Source of the DNA: Hermodice carunculata
Lineage: Eukaryota > Annelida > Polychaeta > Eunicida > Amphinomidae
DNA: 64,000 nt
Direction of reading: 5' to 3'
Assembly (NCBI GenBank): GCA_964020975.1
Contig: OZ026628.1
Location: 50,533,336-50,597,335 of the forward strand
Shown here one piece after another: positions 46,094 through 56,920 of this stretch. The notes under the pieces were generated by a model, which was not told the origin of the DNA, ran no database searches, and worked only from the letters and a program-made list of their open reading frames with translations. Within the stretch, counting starts at the first letter, position 1; every line of letters starts with the position of its first letter. The position numbers and the translations under genes were made by a program.

Positions 46094-46487
46094 TTTTTCC
46101 AACCAAGTTGGTCCAGTGCTTTAAATATGCAAAAAGTAAATCTTTAATAGCTTCAAAACTATAACTTCAATTTATGGGTTTGTGGCATAGCCCCATCCAA
46201 TGAACAATAAAGCCAAATTCTTCTAGGCTTATAATAATTCTTGCAAATTAGGCAAATACACAAAGTTAAAATGTTGAATAGCTTCAAAACTATTACAGAT
46301 AGTAGTTTCATTCAAACTTCACTTTATAAGTTTCGGACATGGCCACATCCCTTAAACCAAGAACCAAAGCTGAGCATTTTATGTCATAAAAATCAAGCTA
46401 ATACGCAAAATTTCGATTATGTTGAACAATGTTCTCATTTTGAAGGCACCCAGACAGATTTGCTGTGAAGCAAATCGTCTTTTCTAA
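46045..46487 (+). mobile_element. Non-autonomous Helitron-like element, copy D
   Basis: (TTTC)n at 46051-46093, then CCAACCAAGTTGGTCCAG, two to three ~140-bp units (AATAGCTTCAAAACTATTAC, GACATGGCCACATCC), and the 3' end GAAGGCACCCAGACAGATTT. The stem GATTTGC-TGTGAA-GCAAATC (46457-46476) is followed by CTAA and T (46484-46488). This is the clearest CTRR/T terminus after copy A. Confidence 0.78.
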
Positions 46488-47390
46488 TTCATACTGCTTT
46501 ATATTATCATAACAAATGGCTGTTTGGTTAACCAAGTCAAGATGCCTCAGATTACATTTATCGATCACAGCAACATGTAGTACCTCAATTTATCTACACA
46601 TGTAGGAAAAAAATCCTTCAAAATAGCCCATTAAAACTAAAGTCAGCATCTTGTAGAACTTGCTCATCTCAGTGCACTTTTAGTATGTACACAAAATGTT
46701 GCTATACTTGTATAGTTACCCCGCCCCCCCCCCATTAAGATTGAAAAAATATGCACACATATTAAATGTTTTTCAATAACAATGCAAATAAACACTTGAC
46801 AGCCAGTACCTTTAAAACCCAATCATCGCAAATGTAACCCCCCCTCCATGACATTGAAAAAAGACCAAGCTTGCTGAATGTTGAAGTATACTTAACTTCC
46901 CACAAGTTGCTTCCACAGTATAAATTTCATGATCATAGCTTTATGTTTTTCTTTTTCAAAAGCTACTGCATCCAAGAAGAACATGCAGGCGATGACACAC
47001 AAACATGACCACAATCATCAACTATACCTTGTTGGCCTGTTCAGGCCACATGGTAAAAATTATGAAAGCAGGCAACATCTTTACTTCAGGCCAGTTTTGG
47101 CCACTTTAAGGGGGGAAGGGTTAATCATGATCTACAAATTTGGCTTGATTTCTATTTTTTTTTTTAGAATATGCACTGCAAATAATTGAGAATCTGTTCC
47201 AAGGTTTTAAATGCTGAATGCCTGTCCAACCTAAAGACATGTACATGGAGAGGCACAGACAACAGACTCCACAGACACTATCTCCCAGCTGCGAACGTCC
47301 CTACATAGATACCTCTGTCAAGGAGTTTGTGTCCCGTTACTGCTCTAACCAGTTGGTCCAGTGAACTGACTCAAAGTTGCTGATTTAGTA

Positions 47391-47565
47391 TCATGCCAGT
47401 TCATCCAGGTCTACAGGGGCCTCATGATACCCCTCAAAGACCAAAGATGGGAAACGGTCACAGACTATGTTGACCACACACGATGGCAAGGGCACTTGGA
47501 TGTTCTTTCCCAGAAATCCCCAACACCACCGAACGAACTGCCTACAGGCAATGTATCTGTAGTGT
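47391..47565 (-). CDS. P2X7-like exon 3
   Basis: Acceptor TTTTTTTTTTGCAG. Reads HYRYIACRQFVRWCWGFLGK, then NIQVPLPSCVVNIVC and ends GYHEAPVDLDELA with TGA at 47391. The open frame is intact across the exon. Confidence 0.8.
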
Positions 47566-48499
47566 CTGCAAAAAAAAAAATAATAAAAAGTGTTGACCAT
47601 TTGACTAAATACATGCATACTGATAATGAAAGCTTCTATGACAAAACCAGATGCGTCGGTGCTTGACATTAACTGATTTAGAGGATTATCATTTGTAAAT
47701 GTTACATTGGAAAGACTAGGCAAGTGTTGATAAGAGCAGATACACTGTGTACCAAATGTGTCTGACTCCTTTGGTCATTCACTGGACTCATCAGAGGTTA
47801 ATGCATACCAGGGTAATAACTGACCACAAGTTCAGCATAACTATGTCTTACGCTCATAAGTACAGGGAGTTGATGTCTTCCAACCCCACTACTGTCCGTT
47901 GTATTGTATTACATTTCTTACAAATAATGTATGCATTCTCTGTGCTGAAGGTAGGAGTTGTTGCAATGTCAAGCCTGAAGTGTCTTGGTGAACATTCTTC
48001 ATAATATGTGCAAAGGCATATACATGTATATGTAACAAGATGACATTACAGTTTAAGTTGTCTGGTTTCTAGAAAGTTAAATAAGAATGGCAATAATTTC
48101 CCTTCCAAAACATGGACATCCACAGTCAGGCTCTTAGGAAGAAGCCTTCTAAACATCAGTATTGTCTAAAACATTTTATCATGATGATTGTGTGCCTGTA
48201 TATTGGAGAAAATACAATGGTAAGGCAAGAAGGTACAGCAGACAAAGAGCATACCTTTTGCTCTTTTGGGCCTAACAGCTTGGAAATATCACAAACCAAA
48301 AAAGTTTCATAAGCTTAGTCCCAGCTGATTATTACAAATGTCTGCTTCGGGTACATGTAACAGTCCAACATTCTGCTCCGAAGGTTAATAAGTCAGTAGT
48401 GAAATAGACATTACACTCTTGTTTGGAAACTACATGGAATTTATAACAAGCCTAAGAAGAGAAAAGACCCCCCCCCCACACACACACAAAATATTGTAC

Positions 48500-48737
48500 C
48501 TGTGAGAGGGACCAGCCCAAACTCCATATTCCTGCATTGTAGGTAAGCACAATCAAGTGCATACCCAGCTAGGCATACTTGTGCAAACCCAGGGTGTTGA
48601 GTGATGCACCTGATGTTCATCCCATCGTCTACCTCCTGATAGACTGGTTCCCTCATTATCTGCTCCAATTCGTCCACTCATGGCAACAAGAAGATTCGTC
48701 CTCAGTGGGCATAGGTTGACTAACCTCACACAGGCAT
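48500..48737 (-). CDS. P2X7-like exon 2
   Basis: Acceptor ATTTATGCAG and donor CTCACAG|GTACAA. The N-terminal half reads CLCEVSQPMPTEDESSCC; after a frame change it continues DELEQIMREPVYQEVDDGMN, then IRCITQHPGFAQVCLAGYAL. The exit phase does not match exon 3, so at least one further indel is implied. Confidence 0.72.
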
Positions 48738-51401
48738 CTGCATAAATATATATATGTATGAAAGTTTAAGTCATCCAACTCCTACATGTACCATGAAATA
48801 CAAATGGTCTCTTTGTTTTTTCTCAGAATTAAGAGATATAAGAAAGAAACTGATTCATGTAACCTGGTCTGCAGTACATGTATATGCATGAAGTTCATTT
48901 CATAAAATGGATACATGTGCCACAAGATAGGGAGGGCGCGAATGTGCTTTTTTTTCTCACAGATACAACACACATGAAATAAATCACGTGTGCACATGCC
49001 ATAAACTTGCATGTCTGCTTTCCTGCAAACATAACTGATCTGCATACATGTAAAATGCTGACGGGATAATGTAATTATCATAATCACGATAATACACATA
49101 TATGTATAGTGTGTTCTGGCTATATTTCCCACAAATTTGCATGTCTGTTTGCCTGGGAAAACCAAAATAAACTCAGGGCCAGAATTCTATACAATAAATA
49201 GTTATAAACATATTATGCACTGTACCCATTAAATTTGCTTTCATTAGTGCAGTAAACATGCCATATAACCAGATGGCACATCATTTACAAAAAGGGCAAA
49301 TGTAGGGAGAAAACAGTTGGGTGCCATCAAGGAAGGGAAGTACTAATCACCCAAAGTTACAACTGTCAGACTTGTATCTGCAGTAGGCCTACAGCAGGTA
49401 CAAACTCTTGAATATAACCAACCCTCCTGCCTTGAAATGGTCACATCTGGCAGCTGATCATATACATATATGCACATAAATGCATTTACAAATATTAAAA
49501 AACCCATATGTTTTCTATTAACATGTCTCAAAGAGGTAAATATTTTGACCACTAGGCCTATAACTCTTGTACACACAAACACACACACACACAAGATTGT
49601 GTTATGCTACGTTTTGTAACCCAAGACAGCACCGAGTTTATCTGAAAACTGTAATAATGAAAAAGAGCTCAAGTCAGAAGCATAATTTACAAAAATTACA
49701 GAGTGTATTAGTGCATGTATATGTTTTCAGTAACTCTGCCTTGGTTACAAATGGATGGCATCCATATTTCCTTCAGCCTCAAGATGCCACCACCAGTGTA
49801 TATTTCTGTTAACGGGCATTGCAGTACCCCCATGGACATCATGGTTGATTACCCATGTTGCTTGTGGTTTTATTCCTTATTTTACATACAACCTGTTGCC
49901 AATTAAAAGCGGAAGCTGTTACCTGCACATTTCACATGTGCCCATTCACTAAGCTCTAAGCTATATAAATCCTGACGAAAGCTTTACTATTCAAGCCCTT
50001 CATCAGATTCAACCTTTCGCAAAAATAAAATGCTTCTCAGTAATTTTCATCAGTCCACAGGGCTGGCAGATCATATAAACAATCTTGTCATTCTAGGGTG
50101 AAGGCCTGCTATAATCATTATTTTCACTCCTGTTGTATATATAGATATGTATACATATGAAAAAAGTGTGTGAAGTACCAGTTAATTACTCACAATTTCC
50201 TGTTATTATGATACAAAATCACGTACCTGGTGTTTATACTCAGGATGGGCCTGACTGAATATTTTTCTTTTTTCTTTTTTTTTTCAGAATAAGTTTATCA
50301 AAGAATTGAAGGGTTGTTATACAAAACAGTGGCATTGACGCTTTTATAAATAGTTTGTATTTCAAATGTACAAAAAAGTAAATGACAGCATTACTATCTG
50401 ACAAGACTGGAGATGACAAAATGTGATTGCATCAATTATGTCTGAATAAAAAAAATTCATTTTTAAAAAGTGATACCAGTTACCATGGATATAATTCAAA
50501 ATTGAAAGGGTATAAAGGATTCTAGGCTCCTTGTTGGTTTAGAGGGTACAGTTGTTTTAAAGTAGTTGATTTAAAACTCAGAACCCATGTCTTATTTGAA
50601 ATTGCAATGGTAAATCCATCAAAGTTTGAGCTGCACACATACATATTCACCAAGTAGAGATTAGTAGTGTAGGTCAGTGTTTTTGATGCACAGTGACTCT
50701 AAGATATTACTAGGATTAGGAAGCCTAAAATGCTGTAAAACGTTTAGGCAAAGAATATATAGGAGTGCTACTACAGGCTACAGCACACTACTACCACCAC
50801 TCCATACATGCAGTAGGTTGTAATTATACTCACACTAGTTCAGAAATAGGCATTAACATTCTATCATCAGGTCATCGGGAATCCAAAACCTGTCGAGAAA
50901 TGTAAACAATAAAATTGAATTGGTAGGATATCAATTCTGAGCCAGGAGCCAGGGACAATGGTCAACAATTGAACCTAATGTTGCAGGGCCTAGGCCTACT
51001 CTGAGTACTCAGCCTACAACTGCCGACTGCAGCAAAATAGACATCTTGGACTTTTGTACTTCTTCATTGAGTCTGACTGCCAAAATCCTCTCCGATCGTC
51101 TCATTCATCTACTTTTTTATTTCGTGGATTTACTAAGCAGGGAGCCTTTCCAAGCTCAATTGAGCTGTCAGGTTATCCACGACGCCCAAGACCAACACAA
51201 GCATTGCAATGCAGCACGTGTTACTGACACTGTCACCCATTCTGTTCGGGGTTTCTTATTTAAATAGCAACAACCACACAAAAGTCTCAATTTCAAGTGC
51301 TGGTCTCAGGTAGCCATAAATATAATTCATATAATCACTTTTTAAACAATGACATTGACTTGTATATTTATAGTCGTATGATATGAAACTGTTTTACTTA
51401 C
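48738..51401. other. First intron of the P2X7-like gene, no recognisable feature
   Basis: AT-rich intron of about 2.7 kb with a short (AC)n near 49575. Several short frames are open on both strands but none is recognised. Confidence 0.45.
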
Positions 51402-51628
51402 CAATCTATGTTCCCCACGCATTGCGGCGCTGCTTCACCCTAATGCTGTCCCCCAACTTCCATGGCTTTTGGATCGGCAGCCCTCGCCACTGGCTCATAC
51501 CGCCACTCAACTAGTGGCAGGTTGACAGATTCCTCAAAATCTGTTTCCCTCGCACCATCATACAGGCCCAGATCCTCTCCAGACACAAGGGAATCTGAGA
51601 ACTCGGAATTGCTGCCACTGTCACACAT
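51402..51628 (-). CDS. P2X7-like exon 1
   Basis: Start MCDSGSNSEFSDSLVSGED is acidic and Ser-rich, as in N-termini of stand-alone ballast-domain proteins. Then LPLVEWRYEPVARA resembles the PYxFEP segment. A stop falls shortly before CVGNID, and the exon ends ATTG|GTAAGT. Frames further upstream to 51742 exist but look unrelated. Confidence 0.6.
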
Positions 51629-51835
51629 GTTATCTCGCTTTCCATCTTCCAAAAGTGTCACACCCGTGACTTCACGAGTGTCCAACCCAATCATCAGCCG
51701 TTTCCATGAACCTGCCTCTTTCGCCCAATAGAGAACCATCACCCAGTGACATTTGGCACGAAAAAATATACGTGTGGTATCTGAGTACGATGATTGACAA
51801 AACTGAAACTTTAAAGTTATTTTGAGACCTGCCCT

Positions 51836-51839
51836 TTAA
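51836..51839. other. TTAA target-site duplication, right
   Basis: Follows the terminal GAGACCTGCCCT and precedes the interrupted LINE ORF1 frame. Confidence 0.85.
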
Positions 51840-52690
51840 ACTTTGGCTCAGCATCTTTTACTTTAATTAGTCTTTTCATAATCCTTGATTTATCTTCCTT
51901 ATCCTTTAGTGTTATCTTTAATGGTCTGGGCCTATTTTCATAATCCTTTCTTTTCCCTATTCTGATTACATTCTTAATTTCATGGTCATGAATTTCCAAA
52001 GCTTCAGCACATAGCGATTTGAAATAGTTGGTGTCGTGTTGTTTTCCATCCTGTGGACTATCCTCTTCACGTTCCCTAACCCTGGGAATTACTATATTTT
52101 CTTCTCTCCGCTCTCTTGACTTTTCATGCATTTTGTGTTCTAGCATAGAGTCCTTAACAACGCCTTCATGTCTTGTTTGTGTATTTACCTTTTGATTATC
52201 CCCAACTAAGTTTTATTGACCTTATCCAGTACGTCCTTTATAAACGTTCCTAACTTGTTATCGATTTCATTCTCTAACTCTTCAATTTTCTTTCTCATTT
52301 CGTCCAAAACATTGTCTACGATTTTACTTGCATCTGTGACGTCTGTATTTCCAAAGCCAAGCTTATTCTGCTCAACACAACTTGGACAGAGCCAGAAACA
52401 GTCAGCTCGCTGTGAAGTTTCCTACTCTTGATCATCCATCTCTATACATTCAACACAAAAGTGCTTTTTGCAACCACTGTCACATTCCAACACTTTATCA
52501 TTATCATCTACAAATACTTGTTCACACACGCAACATGTCCATCCATCATCTCTTTCGTCTTGTATACTTTTCTTATTCACTTTCCATCCACACCCTGTCA
52601 CTTCTTTCTTACTGTTACTTGCTTCGTTTCTTTTTATTTCTTTCTTTCCAGTAACCAAACATATTTGTCCAGCCAGATGGGCATGCGGAA
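51840..52690 (-). mobile_element. CR1/L2-like LINE, 5' part: ORF1 with PHD finger
   Basis: The minus strand gives, in order: a PHD-type zinc finger (DGWTCCVCEQVF, then VLECDSGCKKHFCVECIE) at ~52540-52440; a coiled-coil stretch (MRKKIEELENEIDNKLG, ~52290); and a basic domain (IGKRKDYENRPRPLKITLKD) ending IKVKDAEPKF at the insertion point. The sequel YISVMDDLTQEER is at 39513. PHD-bearing ORF1 proteins are known from CR1/L2-clade LINEs. A few frame changes are present. The true 5' end is not visible. Confidence 0.8.
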
Positions 52691-54173
52691 GCCATAATAG
52701 ACCCTTTTTTATTGTTACACACAGAATTATGGGTAATACCTTTGTCCGTCAGCTGTATGATGTAAACAAGCCGGGAAAATCCACTACAACTGTTCTTGTC
52801 TGGACTATCGAGTCTAAATATTTCAGGCACGTACTCACAGTAAGTTCGCACTATAATTGGTAACGTTTTTGCCGATAACATCCACCTATGATGACTTTGC
52901 TGCGAGGTTTTTCATCAGAGCTGTACCAAACCGATTGTGGTCTCAATTGAAACCGGAAATCTTTTTCAAGATACATTTTTGTGCTCTACCCTCTGGAATG
53001 GAGCTGGGAACAAACCCCAAATCCAGACTATACTATGCCTAATCTACTCAAGAGTAAAAATCATAGATACATTTCACTTTACTACACAGAACTTAGCATT
53101 TGATGGCATTATGTACCTGAGACTGAAACCACCAATTGAGCCACAGCTGAGCAAAGTCAGAACTTCCTAAGTACCTAAGCACAACCCGTAACAAAGCGCC
53201 TATTCAGTTTGTTTCTCTGGAAGAAAATGACACATCATTATTTGTGCAAGTGTATGCTTTGTTCACACTTCAGTCTTTCTGGTTTAAAATCATATTTCCG
53301 TTAGCTCCAATTGGAAAAAATCCGTAAGACGGGAGTGATGTTATATTCATGACTAGCCGCTGGGCTGCTAAGACACACTTCAATCTTTTTGGTTTTAAAT
53401 TGCCTTTCAAAAAGATCCTCTGCACCATAAACCCAGAAGGATATTTATGTGCCAACTGGAAAAAGTGTTGTGCTGTGTGCTAAAATGACTTTAACATGTC
53501 ATATACTACTGGTAATAAAACAGGTGATTTACCTGGTCAATTGTGGCTTGCTTGCCTGCTGAGCCGTCTGTTGCAATGGAGTTCCGAGTCCCGAGTGACC
53601 CCTTTCTTCCTGTGGTCTCGTCTTTCCCCCAACGGTGTCCACAAAGAGGTTCCCCTGCTGACGTCAGTGGGATTCCAAGGGTAATCCCTCACCACATTCC
53701 TCCCCGTTTAATCAAACAGAGGTCACAAACAAAAGAAAATATATGCCGAAACGAATTTTGATTAGACCAGAGAAATGTCGAAAGTAATTTTATGTCCAAA
53801 AGAAAACCAAACTAAAAAGAAAAACGGTTGTGATGCATCGTGTGCAAGACGTGTGCAGCTTTAGATGAGGAATCCTAAAGCAAAGGAGAAAAGACACATT
53901 GGTTAATGAAATGTTCAAATCTGCCGTTCCTGTGTCCTGGTCCCACACATCTATAAAAACACCACATTCAACCAGCTCAGCCACATTAGTCTCTTCACCA
54001 TAGATTCCCTACTCCAGGTAAATCAAATACAAAAGTTAATACAATACCCCAAGCAATACATGCATTTCCCTGGTTCCACATTAGCTATAACATGCCAACC
54101 AATAACCCCATCATACAACACATGCAATTTTACATCATACCCAGATTTTCTTACAGTTATTTAGGCCACAGAC
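52691..54173. other. No confident gene; short duplication at 53267-53400
   Basis: CACTTCARTCTTTYTGGTTT occurs twice about 112 bp apart. A CpG-containing stretch at 53545-53700 holds ATGGAGTTCCGAGTCCC and a TGACGTCA, but no gene could be supported. Confidence 0.4.
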
Positions 54174-54300
54174 TACAGTTATAAATCCTTCTATTCTTCA
54201 TATTAGCATTTTTCAGTCTAAAAAATCAGCATTTTGGTATTTTGAAATTCCGTGAACGGCATTTAACAGATAAAAATGTCAGAAAAATATGGACGGATTT
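54174..54300 (-). repeat. Dispersed repeat, copy 2 (inverted partner of 14022)
   Basis: The reverse strand reads GTTAAATGCCGTTCACGGAA and TACCAAAATGCTGATTTTTT, matching 14022-14165 with few changes. Confidence 0.75.
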
Positions 54301-54476
54301 TTGTCATACAATTCCCAGCTCGTTAATTTGTGATAATTGAAATACGAAACAACACCTGGATGTCAGCTTTATACAGGTGTATGAACTGTGCTCTTGCCAG
54401 GGTCACATCATTGTCCTTCCCCACCATAAAGTTCCCACCTGGCCTGGAAGACAGTGCACCTATATGACCACCAATG

Positions 54477-54622
54477 AAGCAACTCTGCGATGCAGCAAAC
54501 CTGACTTAGCTAACATTATTTAAACAGAAGCTACAGCATGCGGAAAACACAGTATTTTCACAATTACGGACTATCTCCGTTGGGATGCGCAACCAGCCAA
54601 TCACAACTGTAGTCTGTAACCT
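54477..54622 (-). repeat. 146-bp direct repeat, left copy (candidate short LTR)
   Basis: Almost identical to 56709-56854 over AAGCAACTCTGCGATGCAGC to GTAGTCTGTAACCT. On the minus strand it holds TAAATAATGTTAGC near its end, where the other copy has AATAAAG. It may be an LTR of a short element or part of a duplicated end of the Gypsy fossil. Confidence 0.65.
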
Positions 54623-56255
54623 AATAGACTTATCAAAAATTTTAAAACTTGTTTAACTGAAGCCACAACTTGTTTTCTGGAAAGGATTTGCATTAACTTT
54701 ACCAAACTTCAATATTAAAGAAAATATCAACTTTTTTGCAAGCAACCTTTAAATCTGAAAAATCAGTTTTTATGACAAATAAAATAATTAATTAAAATTT
54801 TGAGGAAAATTATATAATTGCATCCAATCAATTCTTTTCTGTCCAATATGAATACGATACACAATGGGCTATGATGCAAACCCATAATCACTTGCCTGCA
54901 TGTCCTGCCCTTACAATGAGAGATCAAATTACAATGCCCCACCCCTTAATTTTAAACCCAAATTTGAATATATCGCTAAAATTTTATGAAATTTTAGGTG
55001 AAATTGGTGATTTTTTTACTATTTATGGATAGATTCGTAACATTTGTCTACAAAAAATATGACATTTATCACTGCTGAGGCACTAATGGCGGATGGGGGG
55101 AGTATCAGTTACACCAAGTCAGCATCTAATACCAGTCATTATGGCAGTATTTTCCTGATATAATCTGAATTATGGCAGACAATGGAACAGTTTCAGTGTT
55201 TAAACATTATTAGCCCATCAAAGTGCACAGTTTAAGACCAGTAGGTCACAGATTACAGTAGCAGTATTCAGCAAATTATGTTTTTTGGTACTAAAATTAT
55301 GGAATTTTAACGCGCCCTTCGTTTGAACATTAGGAAGGCAGTTGGGTGATCCACCTTCCACAAACCAATAGTGCTATGCCTTTTTTTCTGCAGTAGACTG
55401 TATAAGTTGTGGTTTATTGACATGGTTTCTGGTGTATGTGCACACATTAGAAAGAAAATGACAAAAGTTTGTACAGTTACTCCAATATCATAAATGCATA
55501 TTTGTATTCACAAGTCCTCTGATTTTAAATTTGATAAGCATCCAATTATCAATCCAATTATCAGGCGCAAGTGTTTTCAGGCAAGTGTTTAATGGAAGCT
55601 AACTTTTTTCCCAGTGTTTCACTTTCTGAAACTCTTATGATTATATGTGGTTGTATGTTGAAGTTCAAATGTTTTGCCACCTATGTACACTAGCTTGGTA
55701 AAAGTTATAAAATCTGCAGTTCATAAGTGCTGTCATCCATATTCATGGATATTAGTTTATTCATTTATGTGAAAATAATATGCTGATGTACTCAACAGCT
55801 CAACAAAGTCAGCATGCCTGATTTTAAATGATTTACCCCAGTCAAATGACACACATATAGGACAAACTTTTGTCTACCAAAAAGTAAAATAATAATAATA
55901 AAAGGGGGTGGGGGGGCGGGGGGAGAAACAAAAACAAAACCAAAAAACAAAGAAATTTACATTTTACCTAAGATTTGTACAGCTCTACTGACAGACAATG
56001 CACATATTTTCAGGTATGCCGAAAATCACTGTGACATAATTTTGTATAAACTGCTCTGCATATGAATGGAGGCTGTAGGCCTACAATGACAATGCCACAA
56101 AATTAAAAATTTGAAACAGAGGGTCACTAAGTTTCATATCAATGGGATTAGCATAATTTATTCATAGCATATTAGCATTGTTAATTTCTCATACACACAT
56201 TTGATTACCTGTGTGGTACCTGTGAGGTATCGCTAAATACAAAGGGCTATGGAAG
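54623..56255. other. DNA between the 146-bp repeats, mostly unrecognised
   Basis: AT-rich, with a G-run at 55905-55925. No viral or cellular gene is recognised. Confidence 0.45.
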
Positions 56256-56714
56256 CTATCTATCTACCAAGCAGTCAGCAAAGGAGGCATAGCCTGTGCA
56301 CTTGTCAAATGTCTTGCAGCGAATCCTGTTATTATTTATGCAGTGTGGTTCCACTGATAGGTGCAACATATCTATGCACAATGATTTGTGAAATAAATGT
56401 GATACTTCATGAATTTTTAGAAAATTGAGACTGTTAAACTTGATATTCACAGCCGATCTGTGGGTGTAAAACTTCTTTTCTCCTTTCATAAGCTGGCCTG
56501 AGGTACACAATACCATAGCCCCAACCAATTTGCCTTGTGATCTACAGTCCCAGGACCATATCTTGCATGCTCCATCCATGTAAAAGTTGTTAGGATCACT
56601 CAAAATTGTCCAGGCAGCTGTCAAAAAGTGCTGACTTCCCATTTTTAACTTGCTTGATGGACGATAATAGAAAAACAACATGACCATGTGAGTCCCAATA
56701 CATACCACAAGCAA
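56256..56714 (-). CDS. Unrecognised 152-codon open frame
   Basis: A fairly long frame for this AT-rich DNA. It starts just inside the right 146-bp repeat. It contains several Cys and His (DGACKIWSWDC, CIDMLHLSVEPHCI, CKTFDKC) but no known motif. It could be chance or a small accessory frame of the element lying between the repeats. Confidence 0.25.
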   Translation of the reverse strand: MLVVCIGTHMVMLFFYYRPSSKLKMGSQHFLTAAWTILSDPNNFYMDGACKIWSWDCRSQGKLVGAMVLCTSGQLMKGEKKFYTHRSAVNIKFNSLNFLKIHEVSHLFHKSLCIDMLHLSVEPHCINNNRIRCKTFDKCTGYASFADCLVDR

Positions 56715-56854
56715 CTCTGCGATGCAGCAAACCTGACTTAGCTAACTTTATTTAAACAGAAGCTACAGCATGCGGAAAACACAGTATTTTCACAATTACG
56801 GACTATCTCCGTTGGGATGCGCAACCAGCCAATCACAACTGTAGTCTGTAACCT
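56709..56854 (-). repeat. 146-bp direct repeat, right copy (candidate 3' LTR)
   Basis: Lies just downstream (minus strand) of the TatD-type frame. It contains TAAATAAAG, a possible polyadenylation signal. Short LTRs are known in some Ty3/Gypsy clades such as Mag. The upstream LTR would be beyond 64000, so this is unproven. Confidence 0.55.
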
Positions 56855-56920
56855 TTACATATTTACAACATTTTTACAATTTTATATCAGCTCCTCAGCA
56901 AGGTGGTCCGAGTTGCTGAC

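Larger units (their letters stand above)
47391..51628 (-). pseudogene. P2X7 cytoplasmic (ballast)-domain-like gene, three exons
   Basis: Minus-strand exons join at good splice sites. Exon 1 ends with a W(R)YEP-type segment and GNID. Exon 2 opens CLCEVSQPMPTEDESSCCHE and contains CITQHPGFAQVCLAGYALD. Exon 3 reads RYIACRQFVRWCWGFLGKN and VPLPSCVVNIVCDRFPS. These are the zinc-binding Cys clusters and (Y/C)RxFVRWCWGxLG core of the P2X7 C-terminal domain. Invertebrates have many stand-alone copies of this domain. Stops near the exon 1/2 join and frame changes in exons 1 and 2 show decay. It lies inside the TTAA transposon, starting 207 bp from its right end and converging on the transposase. Cargo gene or captured host gene are both possible. 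Confidence 0.75.
39518..51835. mobile_element. 12.3-kb TTAA DNA transposon with THAP transposase and P2X7-like gene
   Basis: The ends are inverted repeats, AGGGCAGGTCTCGAAA at left and AGGGCAGGTCTCAAAA as the right reverse complement, each flanked by TTAA. The insertion interrupts LINE ORF1 cleanly. TTAA targets occur in piggyBac and Kolobok. A THAP DNA-binding exon and the conserved C-terminal part of a THAP-type transposase favour a Kolobok-like element (inference). Gene 1 (plus): exons 39745-39887, 43517-43689 and 44435-~44640. Gene 2 (minus): exons 51402-51628, 48500-48737 and 47391-47565. The genes converge. The middle transposase exons were not found, both genes carry stops or frame changes, and later insertions (77-bp foldback, Helitron-like copies, microsatellites) enlarge it. 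Dead, but with good ends. Confidence 0.78.

Noticed and set aside
53545-53700. Possible promoter/exon with ATGGAGTTCCGAGTCCC and TGACGTCA
   Set aside because: No splice partner and no recognisable protein; a single CRE-like octamer is expected by chance at this scale.
56256-56714. Envelope-like gene between the 146-bp repeats
   Set aside because: No signal peptide, fusion peptide or membrane anchor; kept only as an unknown frame.
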